The position numbers were made by a program, and so were the translations under genes. Positions 1-7,517 of a DNA stretch of 36,185 bases are shown here, piece by piece. Origin of the DNA: Terriglobia bacterium (lineage in GTDB: Bacteria; Acidobacteriota; Terriglobia; Terriglobales; Acidobacteriaceae); NCBI GenBank assembly GCA_020073525.1, contig JAIQFA010000053.1:1-36185 (forward strand). Direction: 5' to 3'. Numbering within the stretch: the stretch's first letter is position 1; each line of letters opens with the position of its first letter. The notes beneath the pieces are model-generated. The model made no database searches and was not told where the DNA came from. It was given only the letters and a program-made list of their open reading frames with translations.

Positions 1-84
1 CTGCTCGAGCGCAGACAGCAGCTCGCGCACTGCACCGTCGAGCGCGGCCGGAGAGAAATCATTCAGTTTGGGGACTGAGTACAT
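1..84 (-). CDS. pheS: Phenylalanine-tRNA ligase alpha subunit, N-terminal fragment (partial)
   Basis: An open frame starts with ATG at 84-82 on the minus strand and runs off the window edge after 28 codons. It begins MYSVPKLNDF and continues into an Ala/Leu/Glu-rich helix, like the N-terminal coiled-coil arm of PheS, which binds tRNA-Phe. The identification rests mainly on position: infC-rpmI-rplT-pheS is a very common bacterial gene order, and this frame lies directly downstream of rplT on the same strand. The 137 bp gap to rplT is mostly filled by a hairpin-rich repeat. No strong ribosome binding site is visible. The fragment is too short for motif evidence. Confidence 0.65.
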   Translation of the reverse strand, partial: MYSVPKLNDFSPAALDGAVRELLSALEQ

Positions 85-97
85 GAGATCTGAGATT

Positions 98-194
98 GTA
101 GCGCCGCCGTCTCGGCGGCTGTCGTGCGGGCATCCCGCCCGCACATGCGAGGGCAAGATGCCCTCGCGACAGCCGGCAAGGATGCCGGCGCTAC
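98..194. repeat. Four-hairpin palindromic repeat element between rplT and pheS
   Basis: A 97 bp element is bounded by inverted ends gtagcgcc (98-105) and ggcgctac (187-194). Inside are four consecutive small palindromes. The second to fourth have a stem closing on a short loop with CATC or AAGATG (for example gagggcaagatgccctc at 149-165), and the first is a GC-only hairpin at 102-118. This is the architecture of REP/BIME-like elements. It lies in the intergenic space of a ribosomal protein operon, where its RNA could fold strongly. Confidence 0.8.
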
Positions 195-221
195 CAAAAA
201 TTGACGGCTGAATGCTGACAG

Positions 222-587
222 CTACTCTGCCGCTGCGTTCGCCTTCTTCGCCTGCTCCGCCAGACTGCCGAATCCGGCCGGATCGTTGACCGCGAGATCC
301 GCCAGGATCTTGCGATCCAGTTCCACGCCGGCTTTCTTCAGTCCGCTGATGAACTGGTTGTAGTTCAGTCCATTCAGGCGGGCGGCGGCGCCGATGCGGA
401 CAATCCAGATCGACCGGTACTGGCGCTTCTTCTGCTTGCGGCCCGAGTAGGCAAATTTCAAGCCGCGGTCGACGGCTTCTTTCGCCGCACGGTAAAGTTT
501 TGATTTAGTTAGGAAATACCCACTGGCGCGTTCTAGAAGCTTTTTGCGCTTAGCGCGGCGTTTGGTTCCGCGTTTTACACGAGGCAT
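222..587 (-). CDS. rplT: 50S ribosomal protein L20
   Basis: This is the 121-residue L20 protein, which binds 23S rRNA early in assembly of the large subunit. The sequence starts [20 protein letters not shown], the lysine/arginine-rich N-terminal extension of L20, and continues with the globular part ([19 protein letters not shown], then [20 protein letters not shown]). Length is normal for the family. The ATG at 587-585 is preceded by AAGGAGAA at about 8 nt spacing, a good ribosome binding site. It is the third gene of infC-rpmI-rplT on the minus strand. In many bacteria L20 represses this operon by binding its leader or an intergenic mRNA structure; I could not identify such a site here. Confidence 0.98.
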   Translation of the reverse strand: MPRVKRGTKRRAKRKKLLERASGYFLTKSKLYRAAKEAVDRGLKFAYSGRKQKKRQYRSIWIVRIGAAARLNGLNYNQFISGLKKAGVELDRKILADLAVNDPAGFGSLAEQAKKANAAAE

Positions 588-760
588 TGCTGTTCTCCTT
601 TTTTGCTGCGACTGGCGGCTGGAGGTAAGGAGGCTTCTACCCTAGGGGATTTCTGAAGCCCGACCTCTTCACGCGCCGCTGCGGTGCATTTCGCTCCGCA
701 GACTTGGTTGTCTCATACTCGTTAAGGACAGGCGCGGACGCCCGTCGCCGTATTATCCCT

Positions 761-955
761 CTAGTACGGGATCATGCGCTTCACTTTGTGGAGATCCGCA
801 TCGCTTACCAACACGGAGTTCCCCAGCTTTTTCTTGCGCTTCTTGGCCTTCGAGGTCAGGATGTGGCGGAGAAATGCCTTGTGCCGCTTCACCTTTCCCG
901 TCCCGGTTTTCTTGAAGCGCTTGGAAGCGCCTTTGTGTGTTTTTAGTTTAGGCAT
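761..955 (-). CDS. rpmI: 50S ribosomal protein L35
   Basis: This is a 64-residue, highly basic protein matching L35: it starts [20 protein letters not shown] and ends VKRMIPY, as in most bacteria. It lies between infC and rplT on the minus strand. No classical AGGAGG precedes the ATG. The nearest purine stretch, GAGAG about 6 nt upstream, belongs to the CTGAGAGCTG repeat that occupies the infC-rpmI gap, so the repeat may contribute the ribosome binding site, or translation may be coupled to infC. The 173 bp to rplT contain nothing I recognise. Confidence 0.97.
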   Translation of the reverse strand: MPKLKTHKGASKRFKKTGTGKVKRHKAFLRHILTSKAKKRKKKLGNSVLVSDADLHKVKRMIPY

Positions 956-959
956 AAAT

Positions 960-991
960 AGCTCTCAGCTGTCAGTTGTCAGCTCTCAGTT
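960..991. repeat. CTGAGAGCTGACA-type short-unit repeat in the infC-rpmI gap
   Basis: On the minus strand this is a string of 7-nt units of the type CTGAGAG / CTGACAA / CTGACAG, starting 4 nt upstream of the rpmI start codon. Related strings occur at 29195-29240, 27647-27719 and 31377-31456 in this window, always next to a start or stop codon. Confidence 0.75.
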
Positions 992-1072
992 ACACCCTCA
1001 GCGTCACGAAGCACAACGATCCCACCATGAGCGATCGCACCAGCAGATTTTACTGATGGTTGAAAGCTGCCT

Positions 1073-1669
1073 CTATGCTGTCTGCGCGCCGCCTTGCGAC
1101 GCGGGAGGAGGTCCGGGCTTCGGAGGAGCGTGCGGCTTTTCCTTTGCTCCGCCTTCCTTCTTGTTGGGCGCCAGAATCAGGTGCAGCGTATTGCCTTCCT
1201 GCCGCGGCCGGAATTCCACCAACCCTTTCTGGTCGACGTCCTTAATCAGACGTTCCAGAATCTGCCGGCCCAGGCTTTGCCGCGTCATTTCGCGTCCCCG
1301 GAAGAAGATGGTGGCTTTCACCTTGTCTCCTTCGTCGAGGAAGCGCAGCACGTGATTCTTTTTGGTTTCGTAGTCGTGATCGTCCACGTTGATACGAAAT
1401 TTCACTTCTTTGACCGTAATGGTCTTCTGCTTCTTCTTCGCTTCGCGCTCGCGCTTTTCGTTCTGGTACAGGAATTTCCCATAATCCATGATGCGGCAAA
1501 CCGGAGGTTGCGCCGTCGGGGAAATCTCCACCAGGTCCAGGTTTCTTTCGCGGGCCATCTTGAGCGCCTCGAAGGGAGGCATCACGCCAATCTGTTCCCC
1601 TTCGTCCCCGATCACGCGAACTTCACGTGCCCGGATGCGCTCGTTCATGCGGATAAAACGCTTGTCGAT
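1073..1669 (-). CDS. infC: Translation initiation factor IF-3, probable AUC start
   Basis: IF-3 binds the 30S subunit and checks the start codon and initiator tRNA. The N-domain (NERIRAREVRVIGDEGEQIG), linker (ERNLDLVEISPTAQPPVCRI, MDYGKFLYQNEKREREAKK) and C-domain (KEVKFRINVDDHDYETK, VKATIFFRGREMTRQ) are all clear. The chosen start is ATC at 1669-1667, giving 198 residues beginning IDKRFIRMNE, because GGAGGA lies 4 nt upstream. The nearest downstream ATG (1648-1646) has no ribosome binding site. The frame stays open upstream to 1810, but that part lies partly in a repeat and is unlike IF-3. Rare AUU/AUC starts are known for infC and allow feedback by IF-3 itself. The C-terminus carries an unusual Pro/Gly/Lys-rich tail of about 30 residues. 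Confidence 0.95.
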   Translation of the reverse strand: MDKRFIRMNERIRAREVRVIGDEGEQIGVMPPFEALKMARERNLDLVEISPTAQPPVCRIMDYGKFLYQNEKREREAKKKQKTITVKEVKFRINVDDHDYETKKNHVLRFLDEGDKVKATIFFRGREMTRQSLGRQILERLIKDVDQKGLVEFRPRQEGNTLHLILAPNKKEGGAKEKPHAPPKPGPPPASQGGAQTA

Positions 1670-1755
1670 ACCGTCCTCCGTCTGCTGATCTGACAGGAAA
1701 GATGCTTGAAAAGTATAGCATGGGGCTGGCCAGAGTTCCCGTCCTGCCGCCTTCT

Positions 1756-1901
1756 GGTACTGGGTCAGTTTCACGATGCAATCGACAAAACCCTGAACCG
1801 CCAAGGACACGAAGTATCACGAAGGCTTCTTGTCTCAGGCGCTTCCTTCGTGTGCCTTCGTGGCCTTTGTGGTTAACGGTTTCGCACACTGACCCAGTAC
1901 C
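1756..1901. repeat. Nested inverted repeat, 146 bp, MITE-like
   Basis: The outer arms are a perfect 14 bp inverted repeat: ggtactgggtcagt at 1756-1769 and its reverse complement at 1888-1901. Inside is a second, imperfect inverted repeat of about 30 bp (1796-1825 and 1845-1874) with units of the type CACGAAGG and AAGGACACGAAG. The element lies between the infC start and the terminator of the downstream phosphoesterase gene, so it forms part of the infC upstream region. No coding capacity is visible. Confidence 0.8.
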
Positions 1902-1921
1902 CGCCTTCACCTGCTGCACCC

Positions 1922-1964
1922 AAAAAAACAACGGGCATGCGAACAACCTCAGCTCGCATGCCCG
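1922..1964 (-). terminator. Intrinsic terminator of the first PF04185 phosphoesterase gene
   Basis: Read on the minus strand, a perfect 11 bp stem (CGGGCATGCGA / TCGCATGCCCG, arms 1954-1964 and 1932-1942) with an 11 nt loop is followed within 2 nt by a run of seven T after one G. It lies about 30 bp past the stop codon of the gene at 1996-3606. Confidence 0.85.
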
Positions 1965-1995
1965 CTCGGGTCAGATCTTAGAGACAATTGTACCG

Positions 1996-3606
1996 CTACT
2001 CTTTTTCTCCCGTGTTCGGATTCAAGAACAGCGTTCCGTTCTTCCGGATCTTGCTGAAGTTAAACATCTGATTGATCGGACTGGCGATTGTATCGAAGGA
2101 GCCCTGACCGATGCGTTGTCCGCCCAGCCAGTTGTCTTCGATGAAGCGGGTGACCGAAGTCTGGTCGGTCACGGTGTGGTCGACGAAGTTCTGCCGCGCC
2201 CACGGGGAGACGACCAAAAAAGGCAGTCTTGGACCATAACCGCAACGGCCCAGAGCATGGGTGTTTGCCGGGTTGACGCCAGGCAGCGCGGTCGCCGCCG
2301 TGCCGCAAGCCCCGGGCCCGGTCAGAGCATCCAGCGGGCCCGTTGAGGTATTCACGATCGGTCCCATTTGATGGTCGTACCATCCGTCAGAGTCGTCATA
2401 GAGGATCACGACCGCCGTGCTGCTCCAAGTCGGCAGTGTTTCCAGGAAGTTGATCGTGTTTGCCAGGAAAGTCTGCTCGTCGATGGGGTCGGAGTATCCA
2501 GCGTGGCCGTCCTGATAGGCTGGCGCCTTGACGAAGCTCACGGCGGGCAGATTACCAGCGGCAGCGGCGGTGAAGAAATCGCGCGTATCGTATTGGTGGT
2601 TGGCAGGGCCGGCGTTTCCGATTTCGGCAATCGAAGCAGGCCGGGTGTGGGCGTAATTGGCCGTGGAAGTGTGATAGTTGAAGAACGAGTGGTGGGGAAT
2701 GTAATCCGATGTGGACACGCCGTCGACCGCAGCAGAACTGCGCGTACAACCGGTCGAGCCGTTGGGATTCACGACGGTCAGGTCGAAGCCGCCCATGAAC
2801 GAGCCCCAAGTCACGCCGGCCGCGCTCAACAGATCGCCGATGTTCTTGCTGCCCATAGTTACCTGGTTGCGGCTCGGAGCGGAGCAAACGTCGCCGATTG
2901 GATCGGGATCGCCGATCACGGTCAGAGAACCGTCGCTGCCTCCATTCACTTCATTGCCCGTCCCATTCAGCGTCGCGGTCACTCCGTTGGTCTGACCGGC
3001 CACCAGATTCAACAGGCCGGGTGTCGATGGCCCGAAAGTCGTACCGTAAGAGTTGTCGCTCATGGCGAAGTTTTGGGCATAATTCCACAGGCCGGTGACC
3101 GTGTTGCCGTCAAAGTACCCCATGACGATATTGCCGCCCGAGCTGGCAAATTCTGGAAACAGATCCATCAGACCAGCATCGAACGCCGCTTGCTCCGCTT
3201 GGTAATTGTGGTCCTGATCGGGCGTCACCGCTTGCGAGCGATCCAGACGGAACGGGTTGGAGGCGGCCGAGCCATTGGCCGGATTCAGGTTGGGGTTGAA
3301 GTTGGCAAGAGCGGTCGACAGCCCGTTAACCGCCGGCGTGTTGGCGGCTGCTTTGAACTTCGGTTCCCCTTTCGGATTCAGCGCGTTGGGATAGGTCCCG
3401 AAATAGTGATCGAAAGAAACGTTCTCTTGAAAAATCACCACCAGGTGCTGAATCGGGGTCGCGGTGGCGGTTGCCGCTTGTTTGGCTTGCGGTTTGGGAG
3501 AAGAGGCAAAAGCGGGAGTAACACTGGGTCCCACGGCAATGGTCATCGCCAGTAACGACGCCATGACTCTCCTGAGGTTGGCAAGGGATTGCTGCTGTTC
3601 AGACAT
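1996..3606 (-). CDS. Secreted phosphoesterase, PF04185 (phospholipase C / acid phosphatase family)
   Basis: This protein of 536 residues belongs to the phosphoesterase family that includes bacterial non-haemolytic phospholipase C and AcpA-type acid phosphatases, which hydrolyse phosphate mono- or diesters outside the cytoplasm. After a signal peptide (hydrophobic LLAMTIAVGPSVTPAFASS) comes the family's metal-site motif HLVVIFQENVSFDHYFGTYP. Further family segments are PDQDHNYQAEQAAFDAG, ILYDDSDGWYDHQMGP (Asp/His metal ligands) and PFLVVSPWARQNFVDHT. The start is ATG at 3606-3604, with GGAGAA 7 nt upstream; an upstream ATG in the same frame lacks a site. The next gene upstream is a shorter paralogue. 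Substrate cannot be inferred from sequence. Confidence 0.9.
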   Translation of the reverse strand: MSEQQQSLANLRRVMASLLAMTIAVGPSVTPAFASSPKPQAKQAATATATPIQHLVVIFQENVSFDHYFGTYPNALNPKGEPKFKAAANTPAVNGLSTALANFNPNLNPANGSAASNPFRLDRSQAVTPDQDHNYQAEQAAFDAGLMDLFPEFASSGGNIVMGYFDGNTVTGLWNYAQNFAMSDNSYGTTFGPSTPGLLNLVAGQTNGVTATLNGTGNEVNGGSDGSLTVIGDPDPIGDVCSAPSRNQVTMGSKNIGDLLSAAGVTWGSFMGGFDLTVVNPNGSTGCTRSSAAVDGVSTSDYIPHHSFFNYHTSTANYAHTRPASIAEIGNAGPANHQYDTRDFFTAAAAGNLPAVSFVKAPAYQDGHAGYSDPIDEQTFLANTINFLETLPTWSSTAVVILYDDSDGWYDHQMGPIVNTSTGPLDALTGPGACGTAATALPGVNPANTHALGRCGYGPRLPFLVVSPWARQNFVDHTVTDQTSVTRFIEDNWLGGQRIGQGSFDTIASPINQMFNFSKIRKNGTLFLNPNTGEKE

Positions 3607-3757
3607 TCTGAGTTCTCCGTTTCTTCGAATTGCCCGGCGCAGGGTCCCACAGGCCTGCCACGTGGCGAGAAACTGCAAGAACATTAGGCGGGATATGTTT
3701 CTCTACGATGACTGCAACATTAAGGAAAAATGAAATCAGAATCGCCCCGAGGGACTG

Positions 3758-3793
3758 ATCGCCGCCTGCCGCGAGATGCGGGCAGGCGGCGAT
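3758..3793 (-). terminator. Strong hairpin after the second phosphoesterase gene
   Basis: A perfect 13 bp GC-rich stem (atcgccgcctgcc / ggcaggcggcgat) with a 10 nt loop starts about 24 bp past the stop codon of the gene at 3817-5055. There is no T run directly after the stem on the minus strand, so it may be a weak or non-canonical terminator, or an mRNA-stabilising hairpin. Confidence 0.55.
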
Positions 3794-3816
3794 TTGGGTG
3801 TCGATTTGTTAGTGCT

Positions 3817-5055
3817 TCAGAACAAGTCCGACATCACGCTCACGTTGGCATCGCAAGCGTGATTCAGACAAGGTAACTCAAGACCCGACTCGATGGACTT
3901 GAGCAGGGAGTAGTGAGTGTAAACCTCGCCGCTTTGAATTTCGTGAGCGCCGTAGTTCGTATCGATGATCGCAACCACCCTGTTGATAATCGGCTGGACC
4001 GCATAGTCGTTTTCATCCCAGATCACAACAATGGCGCTGTTGCCGCGGGTCCACGCAGGCGAGCCGTGAATCGCTGTAACAATTTTCTGCACCACCTGAT
4101 CACCGAGAATGATCAAGGCTGGGTTGAGTCCCGACTTCTTGCCGTTGCTGATGGGATCGAAGTTACAAAAAGCCGTACTGTTGCCACGCCCGTGCTGGTC
4201 GTTGCACTGATTGGGAACGATGAGTGAGAAAATCGGCACTTTGCCAGAACTCAGATCGCCCCACAATCCGCTCAAACCATCAAACCCCGCCATATTGGAA
4301 TAGCCAACCAGCGGATTCGTGCCTTGCTGCACGTTTTGAAAGTACACGAACGGGTTATGCTTGGCCGCATAGAGTTGAACGACATCACTCTGTGTCAGCG
4401 GCGGGGTCAATTGGGGGTTGATTTTGGAGAAGTCCGTGTTGTTGGTGAAGCTGCCATCACTGTAGTTCACCGTGTCAGGCCCGGTCGGTGGCAAATTTTC
4501 CTGATAGGTTTTCCAGCTTTTTCCCGCGGTGGCCAACTGATCGGCGATGGTCATGCCAAGCGTCGGCTCTGCCGGGATCGACAACTTCCCGTTGATGTTG
4601 ACCTCGCACGGCGGCCCTTGGACTTCGTTGGTGCAATCAAGTTTCGGCGTAGGTGCGTCGGTCCCGCTGCCCGCGATCGGACAAACGTTGGGGCTCGGTG
4701 GATTGTCAGTGTTGGCAACCCCAGACGCGAGATTCGTCGCACACTTCGCATTGTGCCAGTCGGGAGCGTTGTCGCTGAGCACTCCGAAATTCGAGCCTCC
4801 CACCACTTCCAGATAATTCGTCAAACTGGGATGGGCGACCGCGAAGTAGTTGGTCGCCAGATTGGCGGATTTGGCATATTGGTTGATGAACTTGGCGTTC
4901 GGATTGTTGAGAATCTCGCTGTAGCCGTGGTTTTCCATCATGATCACGAAGACGTGATCAAGACGTGGAATTCCTTTGGGCACGGGCCCTTGCTGCGCCC
5001 ACGCAGAACTCACGAATGCGGCAAACAGTCCAAGAAACGCGGCTTTTTGTTTCAT
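3817..5055 (-). CDS. Secreted phosphoesterase, PF04185 (acid phosphatase-like)
   Basis: This is a 412-residue exported protein: signal peptide MKQKAAFLGLFAAFVSSAWA, then LDHVFVIMMENHGYSEIL, the N-terminal metal-binding motif of the PF04185 family (E and N ligands). Other family features are NYFAVAHPSLTNYLEVVGGS, PIFSLIVPNQCNDQHGRGN and VVIWDENDYAV, with Asp/Glu ligands near the C-terminus. Compared with its downstream neighbour it is about 125 residues shorter and closer to AcpA-like acid phosphatases. The start is ATG at 5055 with GAGAGGG about 9 nt upstream. Both phosphoesterases are on the same strand, about 210 bp apart and separated by a hairpin. They may act on organic phosphate in the periplasm, but this is inferred from family only. 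Confidence 0.88.
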   Translation of the reverse strand: MKQKAAFLGLFAAFVSSAWAQQGPVPKGIPRLDHVFVIMMENHGYSEILNNPNAKFINQYAKSANLATNYFAVAHPSLTNYLEVVGGSNFGVLSDNAPDWHNAKCATNLASGVANTDNPPSPNVCPIAGSGTDAPTPKLDCTNEVQGPPCEVNINGKLSIPAEPTLGMTIADQLATAGKSWKTYQENLPPTGPDTVNYSDGSFTNNTDFSKINPQLTPPLTQSDVVQLYAAKHNPFVYFQNVQQGTNPLVGYSNMAGFDGLSGLWGDLSSGKVPIFSLIVPNQCNDQHGRGNSTAFCNFDPISNGKKSGLNPALIILGDQVVQKIVTAIHGSPAWTRGNSAIVVIWDENDYAVQPIINRVVAIIDTNYGAHEIQSGEVYTHYSLLKSIESGLELPCLNHACDANVSVMSDLF

Positions 5056-5087
5056 GTCGTTACCCTCTCTTCCCTAAAGCACCGTGA

Positions 5088-5116
5088 CGCCAACGCAGAC
5101 TTCCGCCTGCGTGGCG
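5088..5116 (-). other. Hairpin between the glycosyltransferase and phosphoesterase genes
   Basis: The arms cgccaacgcag (5088-5098) and ctgcgtggcg (5107-5116) pair with one bulged A. No T run follows on the minus strand. It could be a weak terminator or leader hairpin; function unproven. Confidence 0.35.
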
Positions 5117-5233
5117 CCCCAGACTTTTGAAATGTGAAATTTGTCCGACCTTTCGGAGAAGTAAAGATAGGGTAGGTTTATTACGCGAGTATTTCTGTCA
5201 GGTTAATTTTGTGTCAATGTGAGCGCGAAGTCA

Positions 5234-6352
5234 TCAGGCGACGGCCACTTTTGCGGTTCGCAACCGCCGATACAGCCGCAGATAGTCGTCCACCATCCGT
5301 CGCGCCGTGAACCGTTCACGGGCCCGATTGTAAGCTCTGGTCCCGTAGAGGCGTGTGAGTTCCCGGTCTTCATCCAGTTGATCGAGCACTTCGCTAAGGC
5401 TCTCGGCATTATTGCGTTCGAAGTACAAGGCCGCGTCGCCCCACATTTCGCGATACACCTCGGTGTCGTTGGCCACCAGCGCGCAGCGCGAGAACGCAGC
5501 TTCGATCGATGCCAGTCCCGTAGGCTCGTAGCGAGAGGTTGCCGCAAAGATCGTGGACTTACTGTAAAGAGAGCGCAGTTGCGATTCGGTCTGTGCTCCC
5601 TTTACCGAAATCTCGTGTTCCCCGGTGGAGACGCGTACATCGGCGCGGATCGGCAGAGGTGGCGCGGGAATCGGGCTATCCGCCCCCACGATGCACACCG
5701 GCAGTCCGTGGGTGTGCTGGGTCAGCAATGCCACCTGCTTTCCCGTATCCCACAAGCGCCCAATCGCCAGCACCGATTCTTCCTTGGCCACAAACGGATT
5801 GAAGTAAATCGGATTGCGTCCCGGCGGAATGACATATCCCTCAAAAACGTCGCCGTAGGCAGCTCGCAGCGTCTCTTCCATCCAGCGGGAAGTGGTTACC
5901 ACTCCTTCCGCTCGCTGCATGCCCGCGATCATCGTTTCGCGATACCACTTGATCCATGCCGAGGCGGCTGGCTCATGTCCGTGGATGCTCAGCCACCAAG
6001 TGATCAGATCGCCGTGCGCAACGACTAGTCGCGGCGTCGGCACCGGCAGGGCTCCAAAACTCAACTGATTCAAATGCAGGAAATCGGGACGCGTGTCGCG
6101 GATGATCGCGCACAAATAATCCTGGGCCGCCTGGAAATCGTGTTCACCTTCCTGCATCCAGTCGAGACGAAACGCGGTGGGATAATATTCGAGGCCGTGC
6201 AGCCCGTCCATCCAGGCGGACTGATGAGGAAGTGGAATTTCTCCAAAACTGACGAGGGTGACCTGCGCTCCGTGGGTCACTAGGCCCGAGACGAGTTCGC
6301 GCGAGTAGGTCCACACTCCGCTGAACGTGTCAGCCGTTACCAGTACGCGCAC
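5234..6352 (-). CDS. Glycosyltransferase family 4 protein
   Basis: This 372-residue protein has the GT-B fold of GT4 retaining glycosyltransferases. The N-terminal Rossmann domain begins RVLVTADTFSGVWTYSRELV, a common acidobacterial GT4 start. The C-terminal nucleotide-sugar domain has ESVLAIGRLWDTGKQ and the diagnostic motif YEPTGLASIEAAFSRCALVA (about residues 285-304), whose glutamate contacts the donor sugar. A tryptophan/histidine-rich stretch (HGDLITWWLSIHGHEP) lies in the N-domain. The start is GTG at 6352-6350, since the protein begins directly with the first beta strand; the upstream GGGGG is a weak ribosome binding site. Donor and acceptor are unknown. It is the last gene of a loose minus-strand group with a receiver and an ICMT-like gene. 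Confidence 0.88.
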   Translation of the reverse strand: MRVLVTADTFSGVWTYSRELVSGLVTHGAQVTLVSFGEIPLPHQSAWMDGLHGLEYYPTAFRLDWMQEGEHDFQAAQDYLCAIIRDTRPDFLHLNQLSFGALPVPTPRLVVAHGDLITWWLSIHGHEPAASAWIKWYRETMIAGMQRAEGVVTTSRWMEETLRAAYGDVFEGYVIPPGRNPIYFNPFVAKEESVLAIGRLWDTGKQVALLTQHTHGLPVCIVGADSPIPAPPLPIRADVRVSTGEHEISVKGAQTESQLRSLYSKSTIFAATSRYEPTGLASIEAAFSRCALVANDTEVYREMWGDAALYFERNNAESLSEVLDQLDEDRELTRLYGTRAYNRARERFTARRMVDDYLRLYRRLRTAKVAVA

Positions 6353-6446
6353 AGAACCCCCGGGTGCGAGGGCTGGGAAGTGACCCTCGGCCTACTTACC
6401 ACTCAGTTTAGGGTCGAAAGCCGTGCCGTGGGAAGTGTTTTCTTGT

Positions 6447-6475
6447 GTGGAGGCGGGGCTATGCCCCGTCCCCAC
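6447..6475. repeat. GCGGGGC-TAT-GCCCCGT palindromic mini-repeat
   Basis: An imperfect palindrome beginning gtgg and ending cccac, with core gcggggctatgccccgtc, belongs to the same family as those at 14949-15009, 16997-17022, 22363-22433 and 31713-31751. It sits between the receiver gene's stop codon and the GT4 start. Confidence 0.65.
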
Positions 6476-6504
6476 GAAGACCGGTGCCGGAGCGCCCACC
6501 CTCT

Positions 6505-6918
6505 TCATGTCGAATCCGCCCACTGCGTCATCGCCCGCTGATCCCCTATCCGCACCACCTTCGGCTGCACCAAAATCCGCATCGTCCACAGGAGGTCGTC
6601 CAGTGAGGTCCCAAACCCGAAATGAGCATCCACAAATGCCAGTTCCGTCGACGGCAGAGTCGAGCGGCCAGAGATCAGCACCACCGGAACATCCGGCACC
6701 AGGAACTTGATCTCCTGGGCCAACTTGGAGCCCGACATCAATGGCATTTCGTAGTCAAGAAGTGCCAAATCAAAATAGGTTCTTCGGCAAAGCGAGAGCG
6801 CCTCGAGGGGGTCATTCTTGGCGATCACGCGGAACCCGGATTCTTCAAGAACACTGGTTAGCAATCGGCTGGATTTGGGATTGTCGTCAACATAAATCAC
6901 CGTCGTTCTGTTCTCCAT
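6505..6918 (-). CDS. Stand-alone response regulator receiver protein lacking the conserved lysine
   Basis: This single CheY-like receiver has 137 residues. The acidic pair is in VIYVDDNPKS, the phosphoacceptor Asp in LALLDYEMPLMSG, and the switch Ser in VVLISGRS. The lysine that normally follows beta-5 is absent: the region reads FVDAHFGFGTSLDDLL where FxxKG/KP would be expected, so phosphorylation chemistry or signalling may be altered. There is no output domain. The start is ATG at 6918-6916 with GGAGG 6 nt upstream, an excellent site; the frame is open further upstream but has no site. The partner kinase is unknown. It is located 128 bp downstream of the ICMT-like gene. Confidence 0.88.
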   Translation of the reverse strand: MENRTTVIYVDDNPKSSRLLTSVLEESGFRVIAKNDPLEALSLCRRTYFDLALLDYEMPLMSGSKLAQEIKFLVPDVPVVLISGRSTLPSTELAFVDAHFGFGTSLDDLLWTMRILVQPKVVRIGDQRAMTQWADST

Positions 6919-7046
6919 CACAAACCTCCGTTCCTTTTCCCAAGAACGCGACCCAACCTCGCCCTTGCGAATACTTTGGGTAGAGATTTGTAAATTGCTC
7001 GCTGTCTGGGGCGGCTTTCCACCTTGCCGATCCCACGGAAAGAGGC

Positions 7047-7517
7047 TTAGAACCATGTCCGCCGTCTATACTCACGATAAGCTTCGCCAAATCGTTCGGC
7101 GAGCACGCGTTCTTCCACGCGGGCGCGCCAAAGTTGCACGCCGACCACCAGGGCGACATAAATGTAGAGAAGCAAACTATGAAGGCATAGAGCGATCGCG
7201 AATAGGGCTAGGGTAGAAAAGAAATAAATGGGGTGGCGAATTCTGGAATAGAGACCGTGCGTTACGAGATGTTGCGCCTGGGCGCTGAGAGTAAAGGATT
7301 CGCCAAGATTGAGCTTGGCCATGAGCCACAGGACGAAGGCTGGGCATCCGATTAGTACCGCTGACAGGCGTGCTTTGCCGTGGCAGTGCCAAACGGCAAA
7401 AAGGAATAAACCCAAAAGGAAAACAACATCTCCATAGAGGAACCACCAGGACCTGGCCGCTGATTGCCTGGTGGGAGGGGTACTTTCCACCGATTTGTTC
7501 GATGTGCTCGGAGACAT
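7047..7517 (-). CDS. Isoprenylcysteine carboxyl methyltransferase (ICMT)-like membrane protein
   Basis: This 156-residue integral membrane protein of the ICMT/PEMT superfamily uses S-adenosylmethionine to methylate small or lipid substrates. Hydrophobic helices cover about residues 26-43, 52-67, 97-128. The superfamily signature is in the second half: HLVTHGLYSRIRHPIYFFST (GxYxxxRHPxY) followed by RARVEERVLAERFGEAYREY, with the Glu pair and Y-x-x-Y that bind SAM. Bacterial members are rarely characterised, and true isoprenylcysteine substrates are unlikely here. The ATG at 7517 has only AAGG directly adjacent, so the start is uncertain. Confidence 0.85.
   Translation of the reverse strand: MSPSTSNKSVESTPPTRQSAARSWWFLYGDVVFLLGLFLFAVWHCHGKARLSAVLIGCPAFVLWLMAKLNLGESFTLSAQAQHLVTHGLYSRIRHPIYFFSTLALFAIALCLHSLLLYIYVALVVGVQLWRARVEERVLAERFGEAYREYRRRTWF

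Noticed and set aside
960..991. Possible CRISPR array
   Set aside because: Units are 7 nt with no spacers and no cas genes in the window; this is a short-unit repeat.
1670..1810. N-terminal extension of IF-3 from an upstream start codon
   Set aside because: The extension is unlike IF-3 and overlaps the nested inverted repeat, and the better ribosome binding site precedes the AUC at 1669.
2368..3555. Open frame of 395 codons on the plus strand opposite the first phosphoesterase
   Set aside because: No motif, signal peptide or ribosome binding site; the opposite strand encodes a recognisable secreted enzyme with its own terminator.
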